Below, one piece after another: positions 1 to 10,069 of a stretch of 31,737 nucleotides of DNA. The notes below the pieces were generated by a model. It made no database searches, had not been told where the DNA came from, and saw only the letters and a program-made list of their open reading frames with translations. Each line of letters begins with the position of its first letter. The first letter of the stretch is position 1. This DNA comes from Mesotaenium endlicherianum (taxonomy: Eukaryota; Streptophyta; Zygnematophyceae; Zygnematales; Mesotaeniaceae), in assembly GCA_009602735.1 (NCBI GenBank), contig WELA01004943.1, forward strand, positions 436,088-467,824, written 5' to 3'. A program made the position numbers and the translations under genes.

Positions 1-75
<75 letters not shown>
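1..75. repeat. (TC)n microsatellite at the window edge
   Basis: About 37 uninterrupted TC units run from the first base. The run sits within the intron just upstream of a splice acceptor (tgcag ending at 98), so it doubles as an unusually long polypyrimidine tract. A contig starting in such a run usually reflects an assembly break. Confidence 0.97.
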
Positions 76-77
<2 letters not shown>

Positions 78-98
78 CTTGCGGCGGATTTTCTGCAG

Positions 99-865
99 CT
101 ACGACAACTATGTGAAGATCTGGGATGGGCTGCTGGACCTCAGCGAGGAGGACGACGTGCCCCACAAGAAGAAGCGGGAGATGCCGTCGCCGCGCTTGAT
201 CCCCCACAACAACAACACGGGCCGCTGGGTGTCCAGTTTCAGGTGCGCTCCTTTTTGGGCCTCCCTGAGTGAAAACGCGCATGCCACATGGCGACTGTGT
301 GCGCTGGCCTCCCCTACTTCAGGCATGTGCAAGCTTTGAGAACTCGAATGCAGATTGGCCACGTCATCAAGACGGGCAGCATCGCATGCGGCACTCGTGC
401 GCTTCATGCCTCTACTTGTTTGTTATGGAAGTATGTCAATATGTTGGATGAGAATCTCACACTGAGCTTCAATTGCCTGCCCAATCTTGTAACTAATGCC
501 TCTAAGAAGAGACGACATACGAACATAAGTGTGGTGTTTCTGTGACGGTCAAGGTTTGGTCCCGCTCTTGCTCTTGCTACTAGGGCATATGATATTACGG
601 TCTTACGTTGGAAATATCTCGATCAATGTCGTCAGCATGGTGTGTTTTTGGACGCAGGGCCGTGTGGGCGTGGGACAACAAGCACGTCTTTATTGGGAGC
701 ATGGCTCGCGCGCTCGACATCTTCGACACGGAGACACTCAAACTGAAGCACGCACTAACAAGCGAGTTCCAGACGACTATTCCAGCTCGCTTAGGAGTGC
801 ACCCTTGCCTTCCCATTGTGGCAGGTGGCAACGCAAGCGGGAAAGTCTTTGTGTGGAGGCAATGA
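99..865 (+). CDS. WDR76/DDB2-like WD40 repeat protein, last two exons (5' part missing)
   Basis: Two exons are visible. Exon 99-242 follows a tgcag acceptor and reads YDNYVKIWDGLLDL, an acidic/basic linker (SEEDDVPHKKKRE), then HNNNTGRWVSSF. It ends in AG before gtgcgc. Exon 658-865 follows gacgcag, completes an Arg codon and reads AVWAWDNKHVFIGSM, later ARLGVHPCLPIVAGGN and SGKVFVW, then CAA and stop TGA. The order NTGRW, GSM, DIF, HP, GGN(A/S)SGK is the C-terminal blade signature of WDR76 and its yeast relative Cmr1, related to the damage sensor DDB2. These nuclear WD40 proteins bind damaged DNA or act as CUL4-DDB1 adaptors (family knowledge, not shown here). Exon phases agree. The N-terminal blades lie off the left edge. 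DDB2 itself is the main alternative. Confidence 0.82.
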
Positions 866-2100
866 GACTTAAACAATCTCAAGAAAAATATATTTGTGCT
901 CTAGAAAGCTCTGTTATTTTGCACATATGTAAAACATTTGTGCGGTAGGCCTTCTCAACGTTTAATAAGAGGAAAGAAGCAGCACCTTTTGACTCAAAAA
1001 TTTTGCTCAAATCAAGAGCAGCAACTTTTTGGAATAGACATGTACATACTCTTTAGCAACTATACATCTCTGACATATGGTTTTAGGGAATCCAATATGT
1101 ATGAAAGGTAACATGGAAGAGGTCTATATAACAAGATCGTGAATTTATTGATGAAATATTAACGTTGCATGTGCATGTGTAGGCAGCTGCTTACACAGCT
1201 TTGGAAGTAATAAGTGATTGGTTATAGCTTGGACCAAAAACTTAGTACACAAGTGGTTGTATGTTCCCTTTTTGTTTTATTTGCAGGAACAATAAGCGTA
1301 TCCATTCACACATGGGGGCTTTGGGTTTTGCTTCGTTAGCTTGGCATAGTTGTACATCATTCTCATTTTATTAACATATGTGCTGACTCTTTGCAACATA
1401 TAGTCACAAGCCTATTTGGATTCAGAGCTTAGATTACTTGGATGCACTACTTCTCTCAAAAAGGCTTCAATGGAGGTTTATATGAAATGCTTTGGTCTAG
1501 GCCTTCGAGACAAGTTTCTCACCACAACTCAATGTCATTAACGGTGACAATCACACAATAGAAGGCACTCGTGAGAACCGTGAAGTGAATCACTTGACGC
1601 GTGAAATTCTGTGGAAAGTGTTGGCCGTTTTGTAGTGTTCTTTTTGTTCAGTTACGGAACATGACGACCTAGTACTGCTGAGATTGTATGTTAGAATTTA
1701 TGCCATCAACACGCGTCAAGTTGCGCATGTAGCGTCGGAAAGCCAGGGCCGTCTGAACGTTACTCTCATGCCGCCTAGCTGGCCAACATCGCGTACTTCG
1801 ATTGTTCGACAGAAGCTGGACGAGAGTGGTCAATCTATCAACCATTCTTCGACAACCTCGGATGGTCGTCCAGCAACCATCCAGCAACCATCTAGCACCA
1901 TGGAGCAGGATGTCATGCCGAACACCTGTGAGGACACTACGCTCGAGTTGCGGAAGCCCTACGTAAGCACAAGTGGTGCTCCATGCTAACATTAATATAT
2001 AGCTCGCAGTATGACCATCTGAAGCAGGTATGAAGTGGTATAGACTGATACATGAGTAAGTAGACGTGGAGGGCAACTAGAGATATACGTAGTCATGACT
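866..2100. other. WDR76 3' flank and intergenic stretch
   Basis: AT-rich sequence follows the WDR76 stop. A region of more even composition (about 1680-2000) lies upstream of ELIP copy 1. Open frames here (for example 1684-1989) show no domain, start context or codon bias that I trust. I see no RNA gene. Confidence 0.6.
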
Positions 2101-2115
2101 GCAACAACGACTGGC

Positions 2116-2272
2116 GTGGCAGTATGTGGTTGGATATGGTCAAATGAGAGGCAAGAAGCACATGCAATTAAGGTGCTTACTTGGCAGCTTCTCAACAAAG
2201 ACAAGTTGGCGGACTGGGGCAGACTATCCAGACCAGAAAGGAGCACACGATAACTATTTCTGAGGTATATAA
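2116..2272 (+). promoter_or_regulatory. ELIP copy 1 core promoter with paralogue-conserved blocks and TATA box
   Basis: A TATATAA box at 2266-2272 lies 114 bp before the ATG at 2386. Three short blocks recur upstream of ELIP copy 2: gtggcagta (2116-2124), aatgagaggc (2143-2152) and cttacttggca (2176-2186). The last two keep exactly the same spacing in both copies, which argues for protein-binding sites rather than chance. The promoter looks intact although the gene is broken. The role is inferred. Confidence 0.6.
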
Positions 2273-2385
2273 CCTCGCCCCTTGGTCTGGGATACTATTC
2301 CATTTTCATAACACATTCATCGCAACATACATTATTCAGAACACTCTTCTTTAACTCACACTAAGACGTCTTTCAAGCAGCAAAT

Positions 2386-4088
2386 ATGGCCGCCATTGCA
2401 GCTCTCTCCAGCCCCACCATTGCCAGGCTGAGCTTGGAGCACCTTAGCTCATCCGCTTCTGTGTCTTCCAGGTTAGTAGACGTATAAAGAACTGATATTG
2501 GTCCCAGAAGCGCTTTATCTAGAGGCACATGAATTGAAACTGTTATGTAGCTCCATACATACTTAAACGTGGGAATGTCTACTCCAGTCAAGCTAATCCA
2601 TCAATCTGTGTGTAAGAGTCAGTGACTCATGTCTTTCTAGGAGATCTTGGTGGGGCTGGTCAAATGATGTTTGGCTTTCTCTATTGGTTCTGATGTGCTG
2701 ACGCATTGAGTGCCGATCGAATGAATGTCAAACAGGCCTACGGTCTCCTTTGCAGCACCTTCGCGCAACCTGAGGCTCAAGGGAGTGCGCTGCCAAGCTC
2801 AGAACGACCCCTCGGGACAGGTACTGTTTTGAGATACACATATGTACATCACTAAAGCAAATGTGCATAATCTACCAGATTTCTTTCGTGCACTTCGGTG
2901 GGCATTGCATTGACTTTCACCTTTCATGCGTAGACTTAAGTCTGCAAAGGAATTAGTAATGGAAGTGAGGGAAGGCTTGTCATTGGGTGTCTTGCTTACT
3001 GTTTCTCAGTAATTGCCAAAGATTCCGGAGTGTCTTCACCAGTGGTAGATGATCAAAATTGTGTTGCATAGTGGTACATGTCACTTGTGACCATTGGTGG
3101 TGTAAAGAGTAGTGGCAATGGAGAAATGGCCAGCGTTGTAGATGCGCTTGAAATGGTGCCTTTTTGTAGTGATTTGAGTTATAATATTTTAGTTTGCATA
3201 TATTTTAATGTTTTCAAATATATTTGGAGTAGTATTGTGTGGATTCAAGTGTGAATAGGTACTCTAGTGACTTAGTTCATGTCCTTTGAACCTTCTAAGG
3301 CATTTTCGAAGTTAGAGGAAGGACCTAGAAAAACTCCATGTGGCAAAAGTCAAATATGCCATTTTTAGGTCAAAAAGACATGTGTACATTATCCTAGAAA
3401 GAGGTGGCAAGGTTTGGGATGTGTTGGGTGCCAACACATCAACATGCACCTTCCTAGAAATTACTCATGTAACAAGTATGTAAACAAGAGCTAGAACATA
3501 GAAAGACATTCCAGAATCACTCTTGTACGTGCCAAATTCCAGAAATATATTAACTTTCAAGAAGTCATCTCTCTTTCAAGAAGCTACCACTTGTGTTCAA
3601 AGATCCTTGTCTTGAATAGATAAAGTATTCTATTTTACTAAGTACTTTATCTATCTGTTTCACTGCACTTTTAGTGGGAAAAGAAATAGCGATATTGATT
3701 TATCACGGATATGTCTTCATTGAACTTGTACAATAATTGCAAAGCCTTTACTCACATGGAAATTGTGGATTATATTACCCAAAACATTTACAAAACATAC
3801 TGAGGTGATATTGGTGACTGACTAAGCATCTTCCTGTCGAACAAGTCAAGGATGCTGTGTCTGGCACCAAGGTTGACGTCACTGAGGCTGACGTGAAGAA
3901 GAATGAGGCTGAAAACAACTCAGAGATCAAGTCAGTGTTTAGAACCAAGCCAGTGAGGGGATCCCCCTACCCCCGCACCGAGTCCGAGAGCCGCGCTGAG
4001 ATCGGAAACACACCCTTTGGATCCATCATGTCCTTCGATGGCCCTGGCATCGAGACCATCAATGGCCGCCTGATGTTGTTACACTTTG
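2386..4088 (+). pseudogene. ELIP copy 1, 5' half (exons 1-3), broken by a retrotransposon
   Basis: Exon 1 (2386-2471) starts MAAIAALSSPTIARLSLEHL and, with exon 2 (2736-2820, ending in DPSGQ before gtactg), resembles a Ser/Ala-rich chloroplast transit peptide. Exon 3 (3845-4072) encodes the stromal linker and ends GPGIETINGRL, the start of the first chlorophyll-binding helix of the ELIP family (thylakoid photoprotective proteins with three helices). Compared with copy 2, two splice sites are lost. The intron 2 acceptor reads caa instead of cag, and the intron 3 donor lacks its gt (CTG followed by atgttg). Intron 2 is enlarged by a solo LTR. At 4089 the gene is interrupted by element A. The remaining exons 4-5 lie on the other strand at 17089-17592. 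No single transcript from the present order could encode the protein. Confidence 0.85.
3165..3667 (+). mobile_element. Solo LTR, gypsy family B, in ELIP copy 1 intron 2
   Basis: A 503-bp LTR begins TGTAGTGATTTGAG and ends TTTCACTGCA (the family end is TCACTACA, so one base has changed). It is flanked by a perfect 5-bp target duplication ctttt (3160-3164 and 3668-3672). No internal region remains, so it arose by LTR-LTR recombination after insertion. Near-identical copies lie at 8751-9254, 12074-12571 and 20424-20927. It carries a tataaac-type TATA motif near its 3' third. Confidence 0.93.
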
Positions 4089-4833
4089 TGAAAGGGGCAA
4101 AGTGCCCTAGTGGAAGCGTAGTGACTCACGAGGAAAGGAACTAGTTGCCATCATACTAGAGAGTGCAGCGGCATATCACTAACAAAGCTTAGGAAAAATA
4201 CTCAACATTTTGAGTAGCAAGAAACTGCTCACAAATGATGTAGGATGAAAGGCCTTGTTATTACAAACCCGTAGAAATTTACAGAACTGAAAACTGATAA
4301 GAAACAAAGAAGTTATGCCTATTTATAATTTTCTGCCTAAGTGCTCCTCTCTAGGAGGAAGCTACGGCTTTTCCTAAGTGCTCGTCAAATCGTCCCTTCC
4401 AGAATATTCGTGAGTAAGCCAGATCAGTCTAATCTGACGTGTCGGGCCGAAATGGCGTCCACATACATGCATCGACATTACTAGAATATTCTATCTTAGA
4501 CGCGCTAGGCTAAACCGAAACTTCTAGGTAAATCGACCTAGTCGGCACTCCGCGTCAGCCGAACTTACGTGAAGGTTTTGAGTTCATTCTAACGGGCCAG
4601 ATCGCTCGACGCTGTCGGTCAATCCGACGGTCGCGCTCACCGCGAATTAAGGACAGTCGTCAACCGACCTCAAAACTAATTAAACTTCGGAAATCCATAA
4701 CTCTCTCAATACTTGACCAAATTCAATGAACTTTATATCAAAATGACCACCAAAATGCACTCTACACTAATGTACAATCAAAACATACTTTCATGAAACT
4801 CAAAAATGCACTTTATAAACTTATGACCTTACA
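4089..4833 (-). repeat. Element A 3' LTR (745 bp)
   Basis: On the plus strand it runs from tgaaaggggcaaagtgccc to gaccttaca. The left flank ctttg (4084-4088) is the last piece of ELIP intron 3. It contains the heat-shock-like element TTCcaGAAtaTTC (4397-4409) and, on the minus strand, an ATTATAAATAGG TATA box around 4318-4330. The pol stop codon lies 10-13 bp inside this LTR (4821-4823). Confidence 0.95.
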
Positions 4834-7800
4834 TCATCCCCCTCCTCAAGATGCGACGTCCTCGACGCATTCTGCAGATAACGTCTCAACTTACTCTTAC
4901 AATGAGTCAAGTTGGCCTCTGGCTCCCAAGTGTTGTCGTCCGCATGGTAGCCTTTCCACTTGACCAGATACTCTTGGACAAATCGTTGACCTCGCTTGAC
5001 TCGTCGATCGCCGACAATCGCCTCCACTTCATATTCCAATACATCATCGATCTCGACCGGTGGTGGCGGTGTAGGTAGTCGTCCTCGATGTCCTTCATTC
5101 GGGTCAACGTATGGCCGTAGACAACTGACATGGAACTCATCATGGATACGCCAGCCTGAAGGAAGTTCCAACTTGTAGGCCACTGGATTGGCCACTGGAT
5201 TCACCTGCTTGAGCACTACAAAGGGACCTGTAAACCGTGCCCGCAGTTTCCTCTTGCCTGTGAAAGGTAGGTTCTCTGTGGACAAGAGTACTTTGTCGCC
5301 CACATGGAATGTCACTTCCCTCTTGTGCTTGTTAGCATGCTTGACCTGCTCTTTTTGTGCCTTCCGAATACACGTCTTCGCCATGTGCCAAGTTTTGGCC
5401 ATCTGCTCCATAACAGCTTGTGTAGTAGGAACTTGAGTCTCCTTGGCCTTCTCCAACAAGATGTTCCCTGGATGATATACTTCTCGTCCATAAACCATAG
5501 CGAATGGTGACTGCTTGGTGGATCCCTGCATGCTATTAATGTAGGCAAACTCCAATCCTGGCAGCTCCTTGTCCCACTCTGAAGGGTCCTCCATAGTGAA
5601 ACTCCTGAGCACCTCTTGCAGAGTTCTGTTGAGCCTCTCACTCTGCCCGTCTGTCTGAGGGTGATAGGAAGTGCTCATACTCAACTTGGTCCCCATCAAA
5701 GTAAACAATGACCGCCAAAAGTTGCTAGTGAACCTTGGATCCCGATCTGAAACGATCACCTTCGGCAACCCATGTAGCCTGAAAATATGATCAAAGAATA
5801 GCCGTGCCACATCCGCTGCCGTAGAAGTCTCCTTCATGGGAATGAGGTGAGCCATCTTGCTGAGTCTGTCAGACACAACCCATACTGCATCGTGCCCTTG
5901 ACCACTGACTGGTAACGATGTGATGAAGTCCATAGCAATCTGCTCCCAAGGATACTCTGGAATAGGCAGGGGCTGCAATGTACCTCCCTTCTTTTGATTT
6001 GGTGTCTTGTTTCTCTGGCACGCATCGCAACTCCTGATCCACTCCTCGATATCTTTGTCCATATTTCTCCAGTAGTATTCCCGCTTCAGTACGCTTGCCG
6101 TCTTCTCGTTTCCAAAGTGTCCAGCATATAAGCAGTCATGATGCTCCGTAAGCAGTAAGTCTCGTAGCTCCTTGATGTCAGGTACCACCACTCTGTTAGA
6201 ATCACCATAATACCATATGCCGTCCTTCTTCTGCATACTCGCGTTGAACTCCGCTGCTCCACCATCAGCAAACTGTGGGTCCTCCTCATAACCTCTCTGA
6301 AGCTTCTCCTTGAAGTCCATATTCTCCTTGATGACTGAGACAGCTGCAAGGTCACACCTCCTGGATAAAGCGTCTGCAGGGTTGATCTTCCCAGGTAAGT
6401 ACTCAATCTTGTGGTCGAACTGTTGCAGAAACTCCATCCACCTTGCTTGTCTTGGTGTCAACGTTGGCTGCGTCATAAACTTCTCCAAGCTCTTGTGGTC
6501 GGTCTTTATGAACACCTTCCGGCCGTCCATATACCATCGCCACATCCTCAAAGCCTGGATAATAGCCAACATCTCTTGCTCGTGTGCTGCATTGTTATGC
6601 TCCGCAGGACTCAACTTTCTGCTCTCATATGCCACAGGCTGCAATCCTTTGCCCTGGTCCTGGAGAAGAATGGCCCCCACTGCGAAATTTGATGCGTCCG
6701 TGATGATGGTGAAAGGAAGCTCTGGACTAGCAATTGCCAACACAGGTGCCTGTGTTAACAACTCTTTAATCTTCTCGAAGGCTTGCTGCTCCTTGTCACC
6801 CCATAGCCACTTCTCCTGCTTCTTCAACATGTCCGTGAGCGGTGCACACACCTTGGCAAATCCTTCAATGAAACGTCGGTAATAATTCGCCATGCCGAGG
6901 AAACTCCTGAGTTGATGAATATCAGCAGGTACCGGCCAATCTCTGACTGCTTGCACCTTCTTCTGCTCCACCTTGACTCCTTCAGCTCCCACTATGTGTC
7001 CAAGAAACTCGACCTCCTTGAGACAGAAGTCGCACTTGCTCATCTTCCCATACAGCTTTTGATCTCTCAAGACCTCCAACACCTTCCTCAGATGCCCCAC
7101 ATGCTCTTCCAAGGTCTTCGAATAGATCAGGATGTCGTCCAAAAATACCACCACAAACTGGTCCAAGTAGGGTCTGAAGATACTGTTCATGAGTCCCATG
7201 AATGTAGCAGGTGCATTAGTCAATCCAAAAGGCATGACTGTGAACTCGAACAAACCATAGCAAGTCCTGAAAGCAGTCTTCTGAACGTCTCCTTCCGCAA
7301 TCCGTACCTGGTGATAGCCACTCCTCAAATCGATCTTCGAGAAATACTTCGCCCCGACAAGCCTGTCAATCAACTCGTCCACTCGTGGAAGTGGGTACCT
7401 GTTCTTGATGGTGACCTTGTTGAGTGCCCGGTAGTCGACACACATCCTCATAGTCCCATCCTTCTTCTTCACAAATAAGACTGGCGCTGCAAATGGAGAC
7501 TCGCTGGGTCGGATGAATCCCTTCTCCAATAACTCCGTCAGTTGCTTCTTTAACTCATCCAACTCCGCAAACGATTGTCGATAGGCGGGTCTCACTGGTG
7601 GCTTGCTCCCTGGTTCCAACTCAATCTTGTGCTCCATAGCTCTCTGTGGAGGTAATCCTGCAGGTAGCTCCTCAGGAAATACGCACTTGAACTCCTCCAA
7701 CAGCGCCTTAATTTGGGCAGGCATCTCAGCAGGCTTCTTCTCTTGAGCAGTTGGGCTCTGCTCCTTCTGAGCAAGGGGATCAGACACCACTACTTGCTCC

Positions 7801-8516
7801 TCCGGCGATGTACATTCGCCCAGGCTGTTAGGATTCACGCTTGCTCCATCTGATGACCTGGCCAGGGCCACCAAAACAAGGTACATCTCCTTCACCTGAT
7901 TCGCCCTGCATAGCTTCTTAACTTGCAGGCTCAACAGAAGACAGTTACTTGTGGTCGTATCTACCTCCACCAGTTTCGTTGTCTCCATTCGACCATCATG
8001 CCCTTGGACTTTCACTTGTCCTGTGCTCCAGTGCACTTGAGGGTTGGCTTTTCTCAGCCATGGTCGGCCCAATATCACCTCATGGTGACCCAACTCTGCC
8101 TGCTCCATGACTTCCTTACTCCGGTGCCCCGCTACTTCCACGTGAATAGCTTCCGTAGGTGCACCACACTTGAGTCTCTGCCCATTCGCCAAAATTGCCT
8201 CCTTAGGCTCATAATGCTTCTGCACAGGGATTCGCCACTGTGTCACCAGCTTCTTGTGCACAAAATTTGCACTTGCGCCACGGTCGACCATACACTTCGC
8301 ATTATTGCCGTCGACCACTCCTTCCACGATGATAGGCATGTCAGCGTCTCGTCCTTTGCTTCTCGGCAGGCTCCTGGGGATAACCTCCTTGTGAGTTCTC
8401 GTCTTCACGTCAGTAGACGCCCCAGAACGACTTACTGGCGTCCTCCTTTTTCCTGCTGTTGAGGTTGCTTCGCCTTCACATGACAGTCTCGAGCCAGATG
8501 TCCAAGCTTGCCGCAA
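4821..8516 (-). CDS. Element A pol: PR-RT-RNaseH-integrase-chromodomain polyprotein
   Basis: An uninterrupted 1,231-codon frame. Protease: residues about 60-165, with the usual D-S/T-G changed to DRGAS (D78-R79-G80); the later motif VILGRPWL is intact. Reverse transcriptase: about 300-500, with [10 protein letters not shown] and the F-L-D-D catalytic box (D460, D461). RNase H: about 605-720 ([23 protein letters not shown]). Integrase: zinc-binding H-H-C-C about 793-833 (CDACQRNK) and a DD35E core (D863 in MDFI, D924 in VSDRD, E960 in QSERLNR). C-terminal chromodomain: about 1161-1215 ([17 protein letters not shown]). It would copy and integrate the element in the nucleus. The upstream ATG may not be the real start, because gag overlaps in another frame (8432-8516) and pol is probably expressed by frameshift. 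Only the protease Arg looks damaging. Confidence 0.95.
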   Translation of the reverse strand: MRQAWTSGSRLSCEGEATSTAGKRRTPVSRSGASTDVKTRTHKEVIPRSLPRSKGRDADMPIIVEGVVDGNNAKCMVDRGASANFVHKKLVTQWRIPVQKHYEPKEAILANGQRLKCGAPTEAIHVEVAGHRSKEVMEQAELGHHEVILGRPWLRKANPQVHWSTGQVKVQGHDGRMETTKLVEVDTTTSNCLLLSLQVKKLCRANQVKEMYLVLVALARSSDGASVNPNSLGECTSPEEQVVVSDPLAQKEQSPTAQEKKPAEMPAQIKALLEEFKCVFPEELPAGLPPQRAMEHKIELEPGSKPPVRPAYRQSFAELDELKKQLTELLEKGFIRPSESPFAAPVLFVKKKDGTMRMCVDYRALNKVTIKNRYPLPRVDELIDRLVGAKYFSKIDLRSGYHQVRIAEGDVQKTAFRTCYGLFEFTVMPFGLTNAPATFMGLMNSIFRPYLDQFVVVFLDDILIYSKTLEEHVGHLRKVLEVLRDQKLYGKMSKCDFCLKEVEFLGHIVGAEGVKVEQKKVQAVRDWPVPADIHQLRSFLGMANYYRRFIEGFAKVCAPLTDMLKKQEKWLWGDKEQQAFEKIKELLTQAPVLAIASPELPFTIITDASNFAVGAILLQDQGKGLQPVAYESRKLSPAEHNNAAHEQEMLAIIQALRMWRWYMDGRKVFIKTDHKSLEKFMTQPTLTPRQARWMEFLQQFDHKIEYLPGKINPADALSRRCDLAAVSVIKENMDFKEKLQRGYEEDPQFADGGAAEFNASMQKKDGIWYYGDSNRVVVPDIKELRDLLLTEHHDCLYAGHFGNEKTASVLKREYYWRNMDKDIEEWIRSCDACQRNKTPNQKKGGTLQPLPIPEYPWEQIAMDFITSLPVSGQGHDAVWVVSDRLSKMAHLIPMKETSTAADVARLFFDHIFRLHGLPKVIVSDRDPRFTSNFWRSLFTLMGTKLSMSTSYHPQTDGQSERLNRTLQEVLRSFTMEDPSEWDKELPGLEFAYINSMQGSTKQSPFAMVYGREVYHPGNILLEKAKETQVPTTQAVMEQMAKTWHMAKTCIRKAQKEQVKHANKHKREVTFHVGDKVLLSTENLPFTGKRKLRARFTGPFVVLKQVNPVANPVAYKLELPSGWRIHDEFHVSCLRPYVDPNEGHRGRLPTPPPPVEIDDVLEYEVEAIVGDRRVKRGQRFVQEYLVKWKGYHADDNTWEPEANLTHCKSKLRRYLQNASRTSHLEEGDDVRS
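4834..4848 (-). other. Polypurine tract of element A
   Basis: Reading the minus strand, GAGGAGGGGGATGA stands directly against the start of the 3' LTR. That is the position and composition of the plus-strand primer of LTR retrotransposons. It overlaps the 3' end of the pol frame. Confidence 0.85.
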
Positions 8517-9288
8517 CTATAGCAGGGTCCTCTCGGCTTGAAATTCTGCTGCTTGCGCTGGTACTGCACAAGTCCCAACTCCATGGGTACTGGACCTTGA
8601 ACACTCGTGCTTGGCGCTTGAGATCCAAGGTGTCGATATCCTCCAATTGCATTTGCCATTTGCCTTAGCATCGCCTGCATTTCTTGTTGCTCTCTAGTCA
8701 TCGTTGGTGCTGCCTGTTGCCCCGCGCGCTCAACATGCTCGACATGTTCGTGTAGTGAAACAGATATATAAAGTACTTAGTGAAATATAATTCTTTATCT
8801 ATTCAAGACAAGGATCTTTGAACACAAGTGGTAGCTTCTTGAGGAGAGAGATGGCTTCTTGAAAGTCAATATATTACTGGATTTTGGCAAGTACAAGAGT
8901 GATTCTGGAATGTCTTTCTATGTTCTAGCTCTTGTTTATATACTTGCTACATAAGTAATTTTTAGGATAGTGTATGTTGATGTGTTGGCACCCAACACAT
9001 CCCAAAACTTGCCACCTCTTTCTAGAATAATGTACACATGTCCTCTTGACCCAAAAATGGCACATTTGACTTTTGCCACATGGAGTTCTTCTAGGTCTTT
9101 CCTCTAACTTCGAAAATGCCTTGGAAGGTTCAAAGGACATGAACCAAGTTACTAGAGTACCTATTCACACTTGACTCCACACAATACTACTCCAAATATA
9201 TTTGAAAACATTAAAATATATGCAAACTAATATGTAATAAATCAAATCACTACAGTTCGCCTCCTCCAACTGCCGACTGCGACTCCAT
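8432..9288 (-). pseudogene. Element A gag, capsid missing and split by a solo LTR
   Basis: The open part (8432-8701) encodes a short protein with a Gag zinc knuckle [14 protein letters not shown] (CX2CX4HX4C) before a Gln-rich tail. An ATG at 9286-9288 shortly after the PBS starts the same reading frame: 34 nt lie before the nested LTR and 44 nt between it and codon 8701, together 26 whole codons once one target duplication is discounted. Even so, the whole gag would be only about 115 residues. The capsid domain (seen in element B as WLYQVETYLAFLEVPEKD) is absent, so a deletion preceded or accompanied the insertion. The product could bind RNA but hardly form a particle. Confidence 0.75.
8751..9254 (-). 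mobile_element. Solo LTR, gypsy family B, nested in element A gag
   Basis: A 504-bp LTR on the minus strand, with ends tgtagtga and tcactaca (8-bp terminal inverted repeat). A perfect 5-bp duplication gttcg stands on both sides (8746-8750, 9255-9259). It post-dates element A. Open frames inside it on either strand are not genes. Confidence 0.94.
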
Positions 9289-9311
9289 AATATAATATGC
9301 AAACTAGCCCA

Positions 9312-9323
9312 GCTCCGATACCA
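9312..9323 (-). other. Primer-binding site of element A (tRNA-iMet)
   Basis: On the minus strand TGGTATCGGAGC follows two bases after the 5' LTR end. It differs by one base from TGGTATCAGAGC, the common plant PBS complementary to the 3' end of initiator tRNA-Met. Confidence 0.88.
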
Positions 9324-9325
9324 GA

Positions 9326-10069
9326 TGAAAGGGGCAAAGTGCCCTAGTGGAAGCATAGTGACTCACGAGGAAAGGAACTAGTTGCCATCATACTAGAGAG
9401 TGCAACGGCATACCACTAACAAAGCTTAGGAAAAATACTCAACATTTTGAGTAGCAAGAAACTGCTCACAAATGATGTAGGATGAAAGGCCTTGTCATTA
9501 CAAACCCGTAGAAATTTACAGAAGTGAAAATTGATAAGAAACAAAGAAGTTATGCCTATTTATAATTTTCTGCCTAAATGCTCCTCTCTAGGAGGAAGCT
9601 ACGGATTTTCCTAAGTGTTCGTCAAATCGTCCCTTCCAGAATATTCGTGAGTAAGCCAGATCAGTCTAATCTGACGTGTCGGGCCGAATTGACGTCCACA
9701 TACATGCATCGACATTACTAGAATATTCTATCTTAGACGCGCTAGGCTAAACCGAAACTTCTAGGTAAATCGACCTAGTCGGCACTCCGCGTCAGCCGAA
9801 CTTACGTGAAGGTTCGAGTTCATTCTAACGGGCCAGATCGCTCGACGCTGTCGGTCAATCCGACGGTCGCGCTCACCGCGAATTAAGGACAGTCATCAAC
9901 CGACCACAAAACTAATTAAACTTCGGAAATCCATAACTCTCTCAATACTTGACCAAATTCGATGAACTTTATATCAAAATGACCAAAACAATGCACTCTA
10001 CACTACTGTACAATCACAACATACTTTCATGAAACTCAAAAATGCACTTTATAAACCTATGACCTTACA
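9326..10069 (-). repeat. Element A 5' LTR (744 bp), inversion breakpoint
   Basis: It has the same ends as the 3' LTR. HSE-like TTCcaGAAtaTTC is at 9634-9646. The right flank (gtgaa, 10070-10074) is element B protease sequence rather than the ctttg expected of element A. It shares several positions with the LTR at 17877-18620 against the 3' LTR, as expected if these two recombined. Confidence 0.93.

Larger units (their letters stand above)
4089..10069 (-). mobile_element. Ty3/gypsy chromovirus, element A (5,981 bp including a nested solo LTR)
   Basis: The element reads on the minus strand: 5' LTR 9326-10069, PBS 9312-9323, gag, a pol frame, PPT 4834-4848, 3' LTR 4089-4833. LTRs start TG and end CA. 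I count 21 differences by eye between the two LTRs, so it is not a very recent insertion. Domain order PR-RT-RNaseH-IN plus a C-terminal chromodomain marks a Metaviridae chromovirus. Flanking 5-mers do not match (ctttg left, gtgaa right); both match the flanks of the A LTR at 17877-18620 in reverse complement, the sign of an inversion. A solo B LTR (8751-9254) is nested inside gag. Left of it is ELIP exon/intron sequence; right of it is element B. Confidence 0.95.

Noticed and set aside
1684..1989. 101-codon frame upstream of ELIP copy 1
   Set aside because: Lies in the upstream flank of ELIP copy 1, has no domain, and overlaps a similar-length frame on the other strand.
3857..4144. A 95-codon frame as a gene
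   Set aside because: ELIP copy 1 exon 3 read through a destroyed donor into the element A LTR.
6310..7478. Long plus-strand frames (190 and 188 codons)
   Set aside because: Antisense shadows of the pol reading frame; they have no recognisable domain.
9308..9325. Possible tRNA-derived sequence
   Set aside because: Only the 12-base primer-binding site next to the LTR; no cloverleaf.
8925..9356. Open frames of 60-70 codons in the nested LTR
   Set aside because: They lie wholly or mostly in LTR sequence repeated at four places, with no conserved protein features.
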